Of a stretch of 64,000 nt of DNA, positions 1-12,500 are shown in pieces; position 1 is the first letter of the stretch; the number at the start of each line of letters is the position of its first letter. Source of the DNA: Heliopora coerulea (taxonomy: Eukaryota; Cnidaria; Anthozoa; Scleralcyonacea; Helioporidae); contig JASJOG010000043.1 in assembly GCA_030142905.1 (NCBI GenBank), positions 866,001 to 930,000 of the forward strand, given 5' to 3'. Below the pieces are notes generated by a model. It was given only the letters and a program-made list of their open reading frames with translations, was not told the DNA's origin and made no database searches. The translations under genes were made by a program, and so were the position numbers.

Positions 1-148
1 CTTTTCATGCTTTCCATGACCCGTACGAACCTTGCCGTGTACATTCTTTTACTACCAATTTCTAAGAGTTGATCAAAAGTTATTTAATTCATTTCCCAGG
101 ATGATACCCCTATCGAACATGTTAGTCTCGCATTAGACAGACACTCAC

Positions 149-3100
149 CATATCTGCTCCACATTTGGTACCATCTTGGACATATCGCAGATCTTGGCCA
201 TCTCCATGGGTAAGACCAGGTACCCTAAACCAATCAACGTAGCAGGTTATTTCCAGGCTTTACCTAACATAAAAAGGATTCTCACGAAGGCACGTGAGGC
301 TGCTACGAGGAACAGGTGCCCCTTTTGGCTCAGTTCATGTAAACTAATTCTATTTACAAAACATAACCAAATATGGTTACTTCACTGAGAGGATGGGAAG
401 GGGATCTGAAGCCTGTTCTGTTGATATGGACAGAACACAAGGACAAGACCTGTTACATAAATTGACCGTGAATTAACCCGTTCTGCTCCCAAACGTCTCC
501 CCTTGACGAGTAAATTCGTCTGGAGTGAGCCAAAGTAAAATTAAAAAGTGTACGGACCGAAGAGAGTTAATTGTGAAGTTCTTAACACTTTAAGAAGCAA
601 TCGTACGCGTAAAAAGTAAAAATGTTGTTAACTGCCATGACTCATTTCAAAGAACTCCAACGTTTCGAGCAAAAACCCATCGTCAGAGAAAGAAACGTTT
701 TCTTTCACGCGTACCATTGCAGGTTAAAATAATCTGTCGGTTACTGGCCAAATCGCGTCCAAATTTTGATTGCAGTAATTCAAATGTCTAGGAGGCCCGT
801 GCAGGATTTTTTTCCCTCTCTTCTCGAACGGAGAGTCTGCTTGCAGGCCAAGTCAAGACTTACAACGTACAAAAGGTTTCATTTTGGATTGAATGGACAA
901 CCTTTACTCACTGAAAAGAACTGTTGAAGTATTTTTAATGGGGGCGAAAGAGAAATCCTAGTTTACTACAACGCCAGTCGTCTGTGTTTTTCTCGCTATT
1001 ACTAAAACTTTGTCGTTCCCAATAGAGCTTCCTGGACCTCCCTTATATCTGCGTTTTTTATTTTACCTAGGTCTGGAACCCTACCTAATTACACATTCTG
1101 ATTGGCTAACGAGCGTTGTGGTCTGGAAAGCGCGGGCTAAACCCACCAAGGAAAAATCTAAAATCTTCCCAATAAGGGGGAACATGATCAAAAACAGGGG
1201 AACGATAAGGATCATGTCTACAGTCAAAGCCTTGCCCCTCAGTCTTTACTGTACGAACCACGGCCTTCAGCCTTGGTCTCCACAGTCAAGACTTCGCGCA
1301 AACTTATCCCTAAACCGACACCCTGTTCGGAGAATAACATGTATAAGTAAATGCCAGTAAAACTCGCCGAAATCTTCCAAAAATCAAATAGTGTTCACCA
1401 TCATTATTTATGAGGGTCAAACTCTACCCTTTACTCATCACGTCCGAGGAATGCATATCTTAAGAGTATCAGTTATAGTGGTCCAAAAATCTAGAATTCG
1501 TTGTCCGACCAAGTTCGAAATAGTAAATTCCCATTCTTATTTAACGAAAACATTTCTTATGCCAGTCTGATTGATGATAATAATTAGTCTATTTCTTTAA
1601 CTATATTTTAGCTACGTATGTAAAATTAATAAATACTGTATACATTTAGTATTAGATTGTTAATGTTTTGTACACGTCCCACTAGGAAACCAACATTTGT
1701 CGAAGTGGCTAACGTGTTCAAATAAAGCTTTATCATCATCATCACCATCATCACCATCATCATCATCATTATCATCATCATCATCACCATCACCATCATC
1801 ACCACCATCATCATCACCATCATCATCACCATCATCACCATCACCACCACCATCATCATCACCATCATCATCACCTTCACCATCACCGTCACCATCATCA
1901 TTATCATCATTATCATCATCATTATCACCATCATCATCATCACCATCATCATCGCCATCACCATCACCATCACCATCACCATCACCAGTTCTTTCGATCA
2001 CTGTTAACGTTAGGCGAACTTCACTGCCCGGTTACCTGTTTAAAAATGTATGTTCTGGGATAACTTACAAGCAATATTGCCTTCCGTTCAGACTAACAGC
2101 AACGAAGTTTCTGTCTTGGCCTTTTATTGGATATCTTGTTTTCTCAGATAAACAGTGAAGTTTACCACACTTGACGTCTCTAACGAGAAACAAGGTAAGT
2201 GATAAGACGACACGTGAAATGGATCACCAACAATCCAAAGATAAGTAATGAAAATAAGCCATCACCACAGACCTTGCTTACAAATGGCGCTTAATTATCT
2301 ATTTTATTTTTCTTTGCATGCATGTCAATCTCCCCCCGTCCCGTCTGAGGGAAAAAATTTACTTGAATATCTTACCCAGCAATGAGGTTACATGCTAAGC
2401 GATATGCTCACAACATAATATTAAATGTTGCACCACTTGAGTAATGTTGACGTTTCATATCGAACTGAGATTCGGAATAAATATGTCATCCAGTTCGATT
2501 GTCTTCTTTCAAAGTTTGTTTTTGTTTGACGTCATAGATCCATACGTAAAATGATTGGAGCATGAAGTGTTGCTCTTGTTTTTTTTTTTTGATGTTATAG
2601 TTCGACGAGTAAAATGAGCGAAGTGCGGGGTGGGAGAGTAAGCCTAATGTGCAAGAAATAGGATGAGGATATCCTGAAGTCAGTTCATAATATGATTGTA
2701 TGGTTAGGGATAATTCTACGATTTCATTGATCCTAAATGCAGCCCTAAATCCCACGACAACCCCAAACCCATCCCTTATTCCTGCACTAGATCACTTAAC
2801 CCTCGCGCCAAGGGCCTTTGGTAAAAGGGTACGCAAAGACGACAGTGAATTCAAATTGGCAGGAACAAATGACCTTCCAAATGGAGCAGCACAAGACCAT
2901 GTACATGCAAAACTTACATAACTTACCGTGCATTGCATGAGTGACTACCATGTGTTTCGTTATAACAGTTGTAGAATATTCCGCTTCTAGCATTTCGTCC
3001 AAAACATGAGTCGTTCCCTTTCACGACATCTAGAAGAAAGGAGAAAAAACAATTGTATGAAACCCTTGTGGATTGAAGTAATTTCACCACATTCCCAGCT

Positions 3101-3501
3101 GCACCACACACTAGTCTCCCATTAAGCACACCTCAGTCGCCACTAATCAGGCACACCTTACCCCCCCTCCCAAGTTCCTCTGTGGTATCATAAACATCCA
3201 GCAACAACATGCACACTCCAATTCCTTCATATAAGCACCTCAACACACACCAGAGTCCCCACCATAATGACACCTTATTCCCCAGATATAAACGTCTAAC
3301 CACTATACAGAAACAATTAAGTCCCACCATACACAACCATATCTCAACATGCACACACTCCGGCCGCATTAACACACAACCAGGCCCATTACACACAACC
3401 ACAACACATACAACCCAACCCCCACTGCCATACTTACCATTTCCAAATAGATATTGACATTGTAGTGTCAGTTCGCGGCAAACTCCATTGTAGCAATATC
3501 C
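149..3501 (-). CDS. ADAM-A cysteine-rich domain exons, incomplete on the left
   Basis: 3501-3438 encodes GYCYNGVC and LQCQYLFG, the classic start of the ADAM cysteine-rich region. 3029-2927 has NDSCFGRNARSGIFYNC and ends in CNA. 2092-2069 is a proposed 24-nt microexon (LNGRQYC) with AG/GT borders and the phases required on both sides, supplying the position where other ADAMs have a CGxLQC motif. 224-149 encodes VPGL and then YVQDGTKCG, equivalent to the PEPGMVQTGTEC segment of ADAM-B. The donor at 148 (GTGAGT) shows the gene continues to the left. The microexon is the least certain part (about 0.55). Confidence 0.85.
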
Positions 3502-6500
3502 CTGAAATAAATGAAAAGCCGCGAATACAACACGATAAAGAATTGCTTAGTTATTTGGCCAAGGCTGCATGAGTAATTTGTTTGCTTGTACCTGTTTCGA
3601 AATTTGACACTGAAATTTACGATGAAACTTTATGAACAAAAATTGCATCGACAAAGCACGGTAGTTGATATATGAAGTGACGTATTTTGGCGACAAATAG
3701 CTTGCCAACTGGTCGTCAGTTTAAAAGAAGGCTGGAATGGTTTTGGGCGCAATCCTAGTTCACTAAAATGCTGACGTACATCACCCGTGATGTAAAAGCC
3801 CCACAGTGGCTACACGAGTAAAAATAGCCAAGCTTTGTCGCCAAAATTTCCACTCGTCGGATTTCCTAAATTGTGGACCATACTCACTTGGTTCTCCTTA
3901 CAGGAAATACCATTATGAACATAAGTATCCTCTGGGCACTGCAAAAAGAAAACCGTATGAAAATCCCTTTTTAGTTTACACGTTAAAGAAAAGTCGCTAC
4001 CAAACAACAAGTCTCGTAGTGAGTTCTGACTGGTTAATACCAGCACTTGAACCACAGTATCAAAACACATAAATATCCCTCTAAAAGTTTACTTAAGTTT
4101 ATGTTGCACGTCCAGACTCATAACGAAGTAGAAACACCTAACGGTCTTTTCTATTTGGATACTCTGACCCAAACTGTTTGAATCTTTTTCGAGCTTCGAA
4201 AAGCTAAAAAACACATGCTTCACGGATCGCGTTTTTGTTTTTCTTCTTACGCTTTTCTCCAGTCTCGCAACATCCTGCTTGCTTGGATGACGGTACCAAA
4301 CATTGGAAAACCATTAGCTACTTCTTAACTCCTTACCAATTCCTTGTCACCAGTACAATACTCCGAAAGATCGCAATCGTCGTGTTTTTTTCGACATAAG
4401 TAACCTCTTGGTCGCATCTACGAAAAAAAGCAGCACGGAAAGTTATCAGTCAGTTCGTTCGCTTGCTCGTTCGTTTGTCCATTTTTTCGTTCTTTTAACG
4501 TTCGTCTGTCCGTTCGTTCGTTTATTCGTTCTTTCGTTTGTTCGTTCGTTCGTTCGTCCATTTGTTCTTTCATTTACTCGTTCGTTCATTTGCTCGTTTG
4601 TTCGTTCACTTGTTTATTCGTTCGTTCGTTCGTTTGCTCGTTCGTTTTTGCTCGTTCATTCGTTCTTTCATTTGCTCGCTTGTTCGTTCGCTCGTTTGTT
4701 TGTTCAGTTGTTGGTTCGTTCGTTCGCTTGTTTGTTCGTTCACTAGTCCGATCGTTCGTTCGTTCGTTCGTTCGTTCGTTCGTTCATTCGTTCGTTCGTT
4801 CGTTCGTTCGTTCGTTCATTCGTTCGTTCATTCGCTCCCTCTATCGTGCGTTCGTTCGTTCGTTCGTTCATTCGTTCGTTCGTTCGTTCGTTCATTCGTT
4901 CGTTCATTCGCTCCCTCTATCGTGCGCTCGTTCGTTCCCATGCATTGTTAATAAGCGAAGGAGAGTAAGTTCTCTATGATGTTTAGCAAACCCTTACACA
5001 GCAACTACGAAATTAACAGTGGCAACCGTTCTCCTCATACAAATGTATAAAAAAAATACGTATGATATTCAATTGTGAACATCGGCGCGTGACTGAATTA
5101 ATGGTTTAAGTTAGAAAATGTATTGATAGAGTTAGTGAACTCACCTGACAATTGTCACAACATTCGCCGTGACTGCAAGCCGCTTCAGGATGTAGCATAC
5201 ATGTTGTAGCATTGCAGCATTTGTTTTCATAGAAAGTGCATTCCTTGGAAGAGATAAGGAACAAATAAGCATGTTCATTTAAAAACAAAGGTTAAATCCA
5301 CAGTGCTTCAACATATGGTGAGGATTCTTCAGCTGTATGTAAACCAAGTGCATAGCGCCGGAGCTAATTTTCAAACCGTAGACGGTCGGACACCTACTTC
5401 ATGGGTGTACGCATCAGTACTCTAGATTCCATGGCTCAAAAGGAGGTCGTTGAGCCCGCGGTGTTATTACTAGTTTTTAAATTTTTTTAAAATTTTTTAT
5501 TTATTTTTTAATTTTTTTGCCGGATTAATAGGTCGACAGCGTGGTCTAGTGGATAACTCAATGTCGAAAGATGCTAGACAGTGTAGATCGAGCCGTGTGT
5601 AGAGCAGTTTGCCGTTGTTAACGTTTCTCTGTTGTAATTTTTTCTTCAGGTTCCTTAAAGAGTAAGATTTAGGTTTCCTATTATTTATATGATTAATTTT
5701 GTTTCATAACGTTAGAATTAGCTTTTGATTAGGGTCAGGGTTAAGATTAGGGTTAGGGTTAGGGTTTGGATTAGGGTTGGTTAGGGTTAGGGTTGAGGTT
5801 AGGGTTAGGGTTGAGGTTAGGGTTAGTGTTAGGGTGAGGGTGAGGGTGAGGGTTAGGGTTGACGTAGTCTTACGATGCGTTCAACCGTCGATAGTCTCGA
5901 AATTTCCAGCGCCGCACTCGTTAGGACGTAACTGACAGGACTGTGTTTATTTGTAATGTAGGATATAAGCGTGCTATACCTCCTGCGTTCCACAATCACA
6001 CTGTTCGCCTTCCTCCACGAAGCCATTCCCACATATTGCTGGGCCAAACAGCTGGAACGTAATTCATTAAAACCAAACTGAACAAAACGATACTTCTGAT
6101 AGACACTGAATACCTTAATAAGTACGACTAACATCAATCGATACACCACCAACACACGACGGATGTAGGACGACAATGTTTACACCAATGGACCAGCTTC
6201 CTAATATTGCGCAAGCGTCATTTTGGCGGACCACAGCATAAGAAACTGGTGGTAGATGAAGGAAATTCAGTAATTTCTTAAAAAATTAGCTGTCCTAAAA
6301 TTGCGTGTTTAAATTTTATGGGCCGTATAAGCGGAGACAGTTGAATTCTTTATATTCGGTAAATTTCTAGACAAATCTCTTGAAAAAGTATTCCCTTTCA
6401 CTCTTTAGACAAACATTGCTAACAAATGCACTGAACTGACGACTACTCTCTCTCGCTCTCAGGTCAACGTCACCAGCACTTCTACTTTGCATTGACAAAT

Positions 6501-9500
6501 ACCTTTGCTGGTTCATCATACAAACACGTTCCATAACCGTCTTCTAATGTTTTCCTCAAAAATTGAACACTACAGCTTGAAAATTTTTTTGGTGGATTAC
6601 TCGAGCTGTAAGACATGAAGAAGGAAAACGAAAATCTCACGTTAGAAAGTAAATACGGGATAGGAGTAACTTTTATTTACCTTTGGGAAATCCCGGGGGG
6701 TGCACAGCCAGTGACAGCAATTTGTTATATACCAGGACTGCTAGTCACATATTCAGCAAATTAAAACTTCTGTCTTCACAAACTCTTTTTTAAATTGCAT
6801 TGTATTCATTTGGAATTGTCTTTTCCCACCTATCCGAAAAGGTTCAACTGTCTCATCGGCTCTCGACAGCAACTAATGAGAAACCTATTCGACTTAGACA
6901 AAGGAATGTCGTTTCCAAACTGCATGGGATTTACTAGAGGCTCGCGTTTGGCTTGCCTAGCAAATCCAATATAGTTAGGCTGTCCAGATTGTATCTGTAA
7001 ATATATTTCGTAGTTACCAATCAACTAGCTGTATAGTCAATAAACCAAACCAAACTGAATTAATCTAAATTAAACTGTTTATGAAACTGGGTTTTTGCTT
7101 CAGTCTGGCTTTGTTTACGTTGGTACTATGGTTAGAGTGACTTGACCTTGGCCAGTATTAGGTCCTTTTCTGAGTCTGTGCTAGTTCTAGAGCTTCGGCT
7201 TGGTGTCAAGTGTTTGTGTTAGAATGGTCACCAGGCCTCTATTTACATCATGAAATAAAATAGAGTGCTGCGTAGGCACTGTTGTAATCTTAGTGAAAAG
7301 GAAAGGTCTGAGTAGTGCCGAAATGTGAAGAGTAGTTTTCTAACGTTTCGAAGGCCTTCGCTCGAAACGTTGGAAAACTACTCTTCACATTTCGGCACTA
7401 CTCAGACCTTTCCTTTTCACTCTATTTACATCTGCGTTTTGCATTTGCGTCAATCTAATAGCCTGCGCCGCAGACCGTCTAAACCCTGGTTAACACGTGT
7501 TAACCAGGGTTTAGACGGTCTGCGGCGCAGGCTACAATCCGAGAACTTCTCGTATAGATTCGCCCTCGTGCTTCGGTTCGACTTCGTGCTCTTGTTCACG
7601 CTCCTGTCCAATCTAGTGTTCGACTTTATACCATTCCTTGCATTATCTCCTGTGCCTGGACTTACATCTGTGATTCTTCTTGTGTCTCGTAGCAAAACGT
7701 TGCCCCTATACAGCAACACCGTTCCTTTGTTAAAATTTTTGTTTGCGACTTCCGTTGAGGCTTGTATTTCTGCGTAGAATTATGTCCATGTTTGTTTCTA
7801 TAATTAAATGCGCCCACAACACCACCTCTCTATTTAGTACATGCACTTTATTCAATCTTGACTGATGCTTGTGTTTCGGCTCGGGTAGAAGCCAAGGGTG
7901 GCCTAAGTGTGAAACACTGCAGTACACGTGGCCCGACATACCTCAGAACTGAGTTCATCACACACTGCTTAGCTGGGCATTCACAATCTACAAATACAAC
8001 AATAACCTGGTTTTGCTTTGACAGATTAGAATATCCTAAATCTTAGATCGACAGCTAGCAAGACGAAGCCGGGGTTAACATAACAAATAAACGAACGAAA
8101 ATAGTGTGGGGTAACGCAAGAATACAAACTAAATCAGAAACGATCTAAAAAACATTGGATTATGTAGGTAACACAACTCAACTCGGAAAATTTATCAGAA
8201 CTTTGCCACGATAAAGCCCATCACCCTCACAAGTAACCCCTCAGACCACACTATTAACCCCCAACTATAAAGCCCCTTCTCCGATAAGCCAACTTCTTAA
8301 GAACCTGCAATGAAGATGCCTCCAGGGCTAGTCCAAGTTTTTAGGGTATTTCTATTAGTTACTAGTTCAGGCTGTCGATGCTAATCCGTAAATACATAAA
8401 CGTAAGTGAAGTGTGCTTACTGCCAAGGTCATGTTTCATGCCAAAGTTATGTCCCAGTTCATGGGCCATTGTTGATGCAGTAACAGCAGCTCTCTCATTA
8501 TGATCCTACAAGGGAAACACCAGTTTGTGTGAATGAAACCAGCTTGATAAAAAGGCAAAAAAACGTTAAAAAACACTGTGGATTTTTGTTCGATTCTTCT
8601 AGTTCTCCCTCTCTAGGCAAATCACATCCGCTTCATCATTACTTTCTTTATTCCGATAAATGACAACGACGAACGAGAAGTTAAAACTTCACATTTTCTG
8701 ACAAACTTTTTGTCATCAAGATTTTCTAAGTTTAAGGAATTTTACTCCTTCTAGCACGTTATAAATGAGCTGAAATATTGAAATTTCAGTGGGTCCAGTG
8801 AGTATCTGGAACAGTACCCAGCTACCAACTATTCCAAAATATTCTCCATTGTACTTTTTTCCCTAATCTTTCAGACACACAACTCGCTGAACAAAAATAA
8901 TTCGATTACGCAACATCGATATTTCTAGCGTTTGGGTGGGCAAGGGGCTACATGTATTTGGGAAATGCATATGGGTTCCGGCGGGGTCCTTCCTCGATCC
9001 ACACATGATCTGCAAGATGCAGTTTGGGAATCCATAATACAAAATTGTGAGAAACTGTAAAACTAAAAACAAACCTGAACTACAGCAGCAGATCTCCTTC
9101 CACAAATACTTCCAATAGGAGCGTACCCAACTGTAGTTCCCTTGAATTTTATTCCCCTGGCGAAGAAGGAAAAATAAACACCATTGACTTGAACTTATTC
9201 CAATGTTTCAACTAAGTTTGATTTCTCAACGTTACAAATAATTCTAATCAGAGATCGTTCTTCTTCAGGTCATGACACTCTAGCGGCAATACTTAGTTTT
9301 AAAAACAATTTTAACTCTAACGACTAGGACAGACACACTTTGGAGATGTGCAACAGTTATGGAAGATTATAACGCCATTTAGTATAATTACACAGGTGAT
9401 TATCGAAAATCCTGCGAGGTGATTGGCTAGAAATTTATGTCATAAATCTCAATAATCATCAACAGGTGATTATAACAGCGAAGGCTCAGAAACAAGATGG

Positions 9501-12500
9501 CGGCTACGTTTGTAAATGTTACCAAGGAGATTTTAAAAGTGGTAGTTCCCTACTTTCTTTCAAGTAGTCACCTGTGTAATTATACTAAAACAATTGTTCG
9601 CCTCAGACTCGGTGAATATTATCGAATAACTCCCTCGACTTCGTCTCGGAGATTATACAACGATATTCACTGAGCTTGAGGTGAATAATTGTTAATATTT
9701 GAAGGAAACAAAACCAAGCTGAAGTGAATAAGTAAAAAATGAAGTGAATTACAAGTTGATTACTAAATTCCAACACAGTTCTTAAAGGGAAAACTGTAGT
9801 ATCAGTAGCAACCCTACATGTTGGTAATTGTAGATCGTAATGGTTAGTGTAGTGTCGAGTAAGACGGTTGGTGATTGAAGATGAATGCCGCTGAAGCCGT
9901 AGGAACGACATTTAACAACCATCTTTCTCAAGATTACACTAACCGGAATGATCTGCCATGACCAGCATGTACCGATTCTCCCGGGTTCAAACCATTAACT
10001 TTATTAGCAGCAACCCTCTTCTGTGCAGTGTTTGGACGTTACTTCAGGAATCTCGATGTCGGGAAAAGTGCCGCTGAATCATCTGAGGGAATCTCCAGGT
10101 GTTTCGGCTAAACGAAAGCCTCCGAGACGTTTGAATGAATGAAAATGAATGAATGAATGAATGAATGAACGAAGTGAATGAAAAACTTTATTTATATAGG
10201 GTTGCCCACTCAGCTCAAGTGGCTGTTATGAGGTTGTCAGCTCGGCCAGAGTTATACATTAAATTAAAGTTATTTCATAGGAGAGTGTACTGCACACAAA
10301 TACATACGTCAGAAGTTGAATGTTGTCCCAGTGTTTTCCTTTGTCTTTGTCCAACTCGTTGTTCTTATACTTGATAAAGTTGTTCAAGGTTATAGTCGCG
10401 TTTTTATCGACAGAGATTAAGTCCCTCTCTTTCCATGTTTCTACCTTCACCAAAGCAATCCTTATTTTTTGTGGTCGATATATCTGCAAAGGAAGGAAGC
10501 AGTTCAATTTTCGGAAGAGAAACTGCTTAACCGTGACGGTGCGGACTAGAAAGGACCCACTGAGGTTAGGTAACCGTGTGGAGACTAGATAAGGAAAAGT
10601 AAGTTCTTTATCTACCTGATATATCCTCTCACCTAAGATTAAGGATAATTCTGAAACGTCAATGATCTTAAGATTCAGAATTATGCTGAATGTTTTGGTT
10701 ATGGTTATGGTTAAAGTTAAGGCTAGGATTAGGATTAGAATCATTACCCTAGTTCTAACCCTATCCCTAGTTCTCTTACCCTAACCCTAACCCAATCCCT
10801 CGTTCTCAAAAGAACAGTAGCAATGCTAACAAGAAAACTGTAAGACTACAAAGCACTATGCATTTGACAAAAGGTCTGCCGAAATGCATAGTGCTTTGTA
10901 GTCTTACAGTTTTCTTGTTAGCATTGCTACAGTTCTTTTGAGAACTTTCACGTAAGTTTTACGCAATTTACCATGGTTCACATGCTGACTAGAACTTTGT
11001 TTAGAAGCACAGTTGTTTCCACTGATGTGCTGGATCCCACTTTACTGGATAACTGCTTCAATCGGATAGTTGAAAAATACTTTTGTCATAACAAGGGTAA
11101 AAATTCTGTCTGTTATGAAAGTGCCTCCCGGGGCGCAGGGCCCTCCGTACTCTGCCCCCCCCCAACCGTACGACATTGCTGTACTGTACTGTAAATATTT
11201 TATCCCACTTACGGAGTCCATGTGATTCACAAGCTGCTTAGCTCGGAGTTCAGTCTTGTTTCCCTTTTTTTTGTACTGCAAGAGAGATTTTGTGAGAACT
11301 TTATCATCTGCAATCAATCAGGCATGCCCATTACAATAAAGAAAGTACAATCAACTGCTATATTCACTCATGCAGTGTGCTTCACTTATCAAACAGTAAA
11401 TTATGGACACTATTCTTGGAATTATATTCATTCTGTTTTTACTGTAAAAAATCAGTTGGCAGAAAAATCAGGCACTTATTCACTTTATAACAATCTTGAC
11501 AGATTAGTTTCAAATCTATTGTGTACTTTACATAATTAATTAACCTTATTTTGCCAGCAAATATAATCCAATACCTGGCTGACATCATTGATTATAAACA
11601 ATTCCACATATTTTGTTTCCCTTAGGATGTCCCTTCTCACCTGAAAACAGCCAATAAGACAACCTTGCAAAATCAAAACAAGAGCAATGGTAGCTACATA
11701 TAGAGTACCAAAAACAAACAGTGCCATCAACATGAAAAACAGCAACAGCTTCATCAACAACACTACAAACAACAACAACAAAAGCAATATCAAGAACAAA
11801 ACCAACTATAACACCACTACCACAACTATGACAACAACACTTTCATTTCCTAACAGAAATGACAAAAGCTACAACAGCAACAGGGACTACAAGGTCAATG
11901 GCAGCAGCAGCAACAGTAAAGATGGCAACACTATTAACAACAACAACAAACTCACCATTAGCAACAACAACAACAACAACAACAATTACAATAGTGTCAA
12001 TAATAATTAAAACTAAAATAGTAGTAATGACATCAACAAAAGTATCAATGATGACTTCATCTTCAAAAACAACAACAGCAACAGCAAGAGGAACGACAAC
12101 ACTATGAACAAGGAGGACAACAACAACAAAAACAACAACAACACTATGAACAAGGACAACAACAACAACGACAACACTATGAACAAGGACAACAACAACA
12201 ACGACAACACTATGAACAAGGACAACAACAACAACAACACTATGAACAAGGACAACAACAACGACGACAACACTATGAACAAGGACAACAACAACAACAA
12301 CAACACTATGAACAAGGACAACAACAACAACGACAATGCTATGAACAAGGACAACAACAACAACGACAATGCTATGAACAAGGACAACAACAACAACAAC
12401 AATGCTATGAACAAGGACAACAACAACAACAACAACAACAACAACACCATGAACAAGGACAACAACAACAATGACAACACTATGAACAAGGACAACACCA

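Noticed and set aside
1626..2158. Met/Val-, Asp/Gly- and Ser/Pro-rich ORFs
   Set aside because: All arise from the ATC/ACC microsatellite read in three frames.
4408..4979. Three overlapping Phe/Val/Arg/Ser-rich ORFs
   Set aside because: Artefacts of the GTTC tetranucleotide array; they overlap each other in different frames.
6690..6760. Possible ADAM-A exon ending at a GTAAAT donor near 6680
   Set aside because: Its frames (LVYNKLLSLAV... or a stop) do not match the domain, and 7987-7942 joins 6605-6503 directly in phase.
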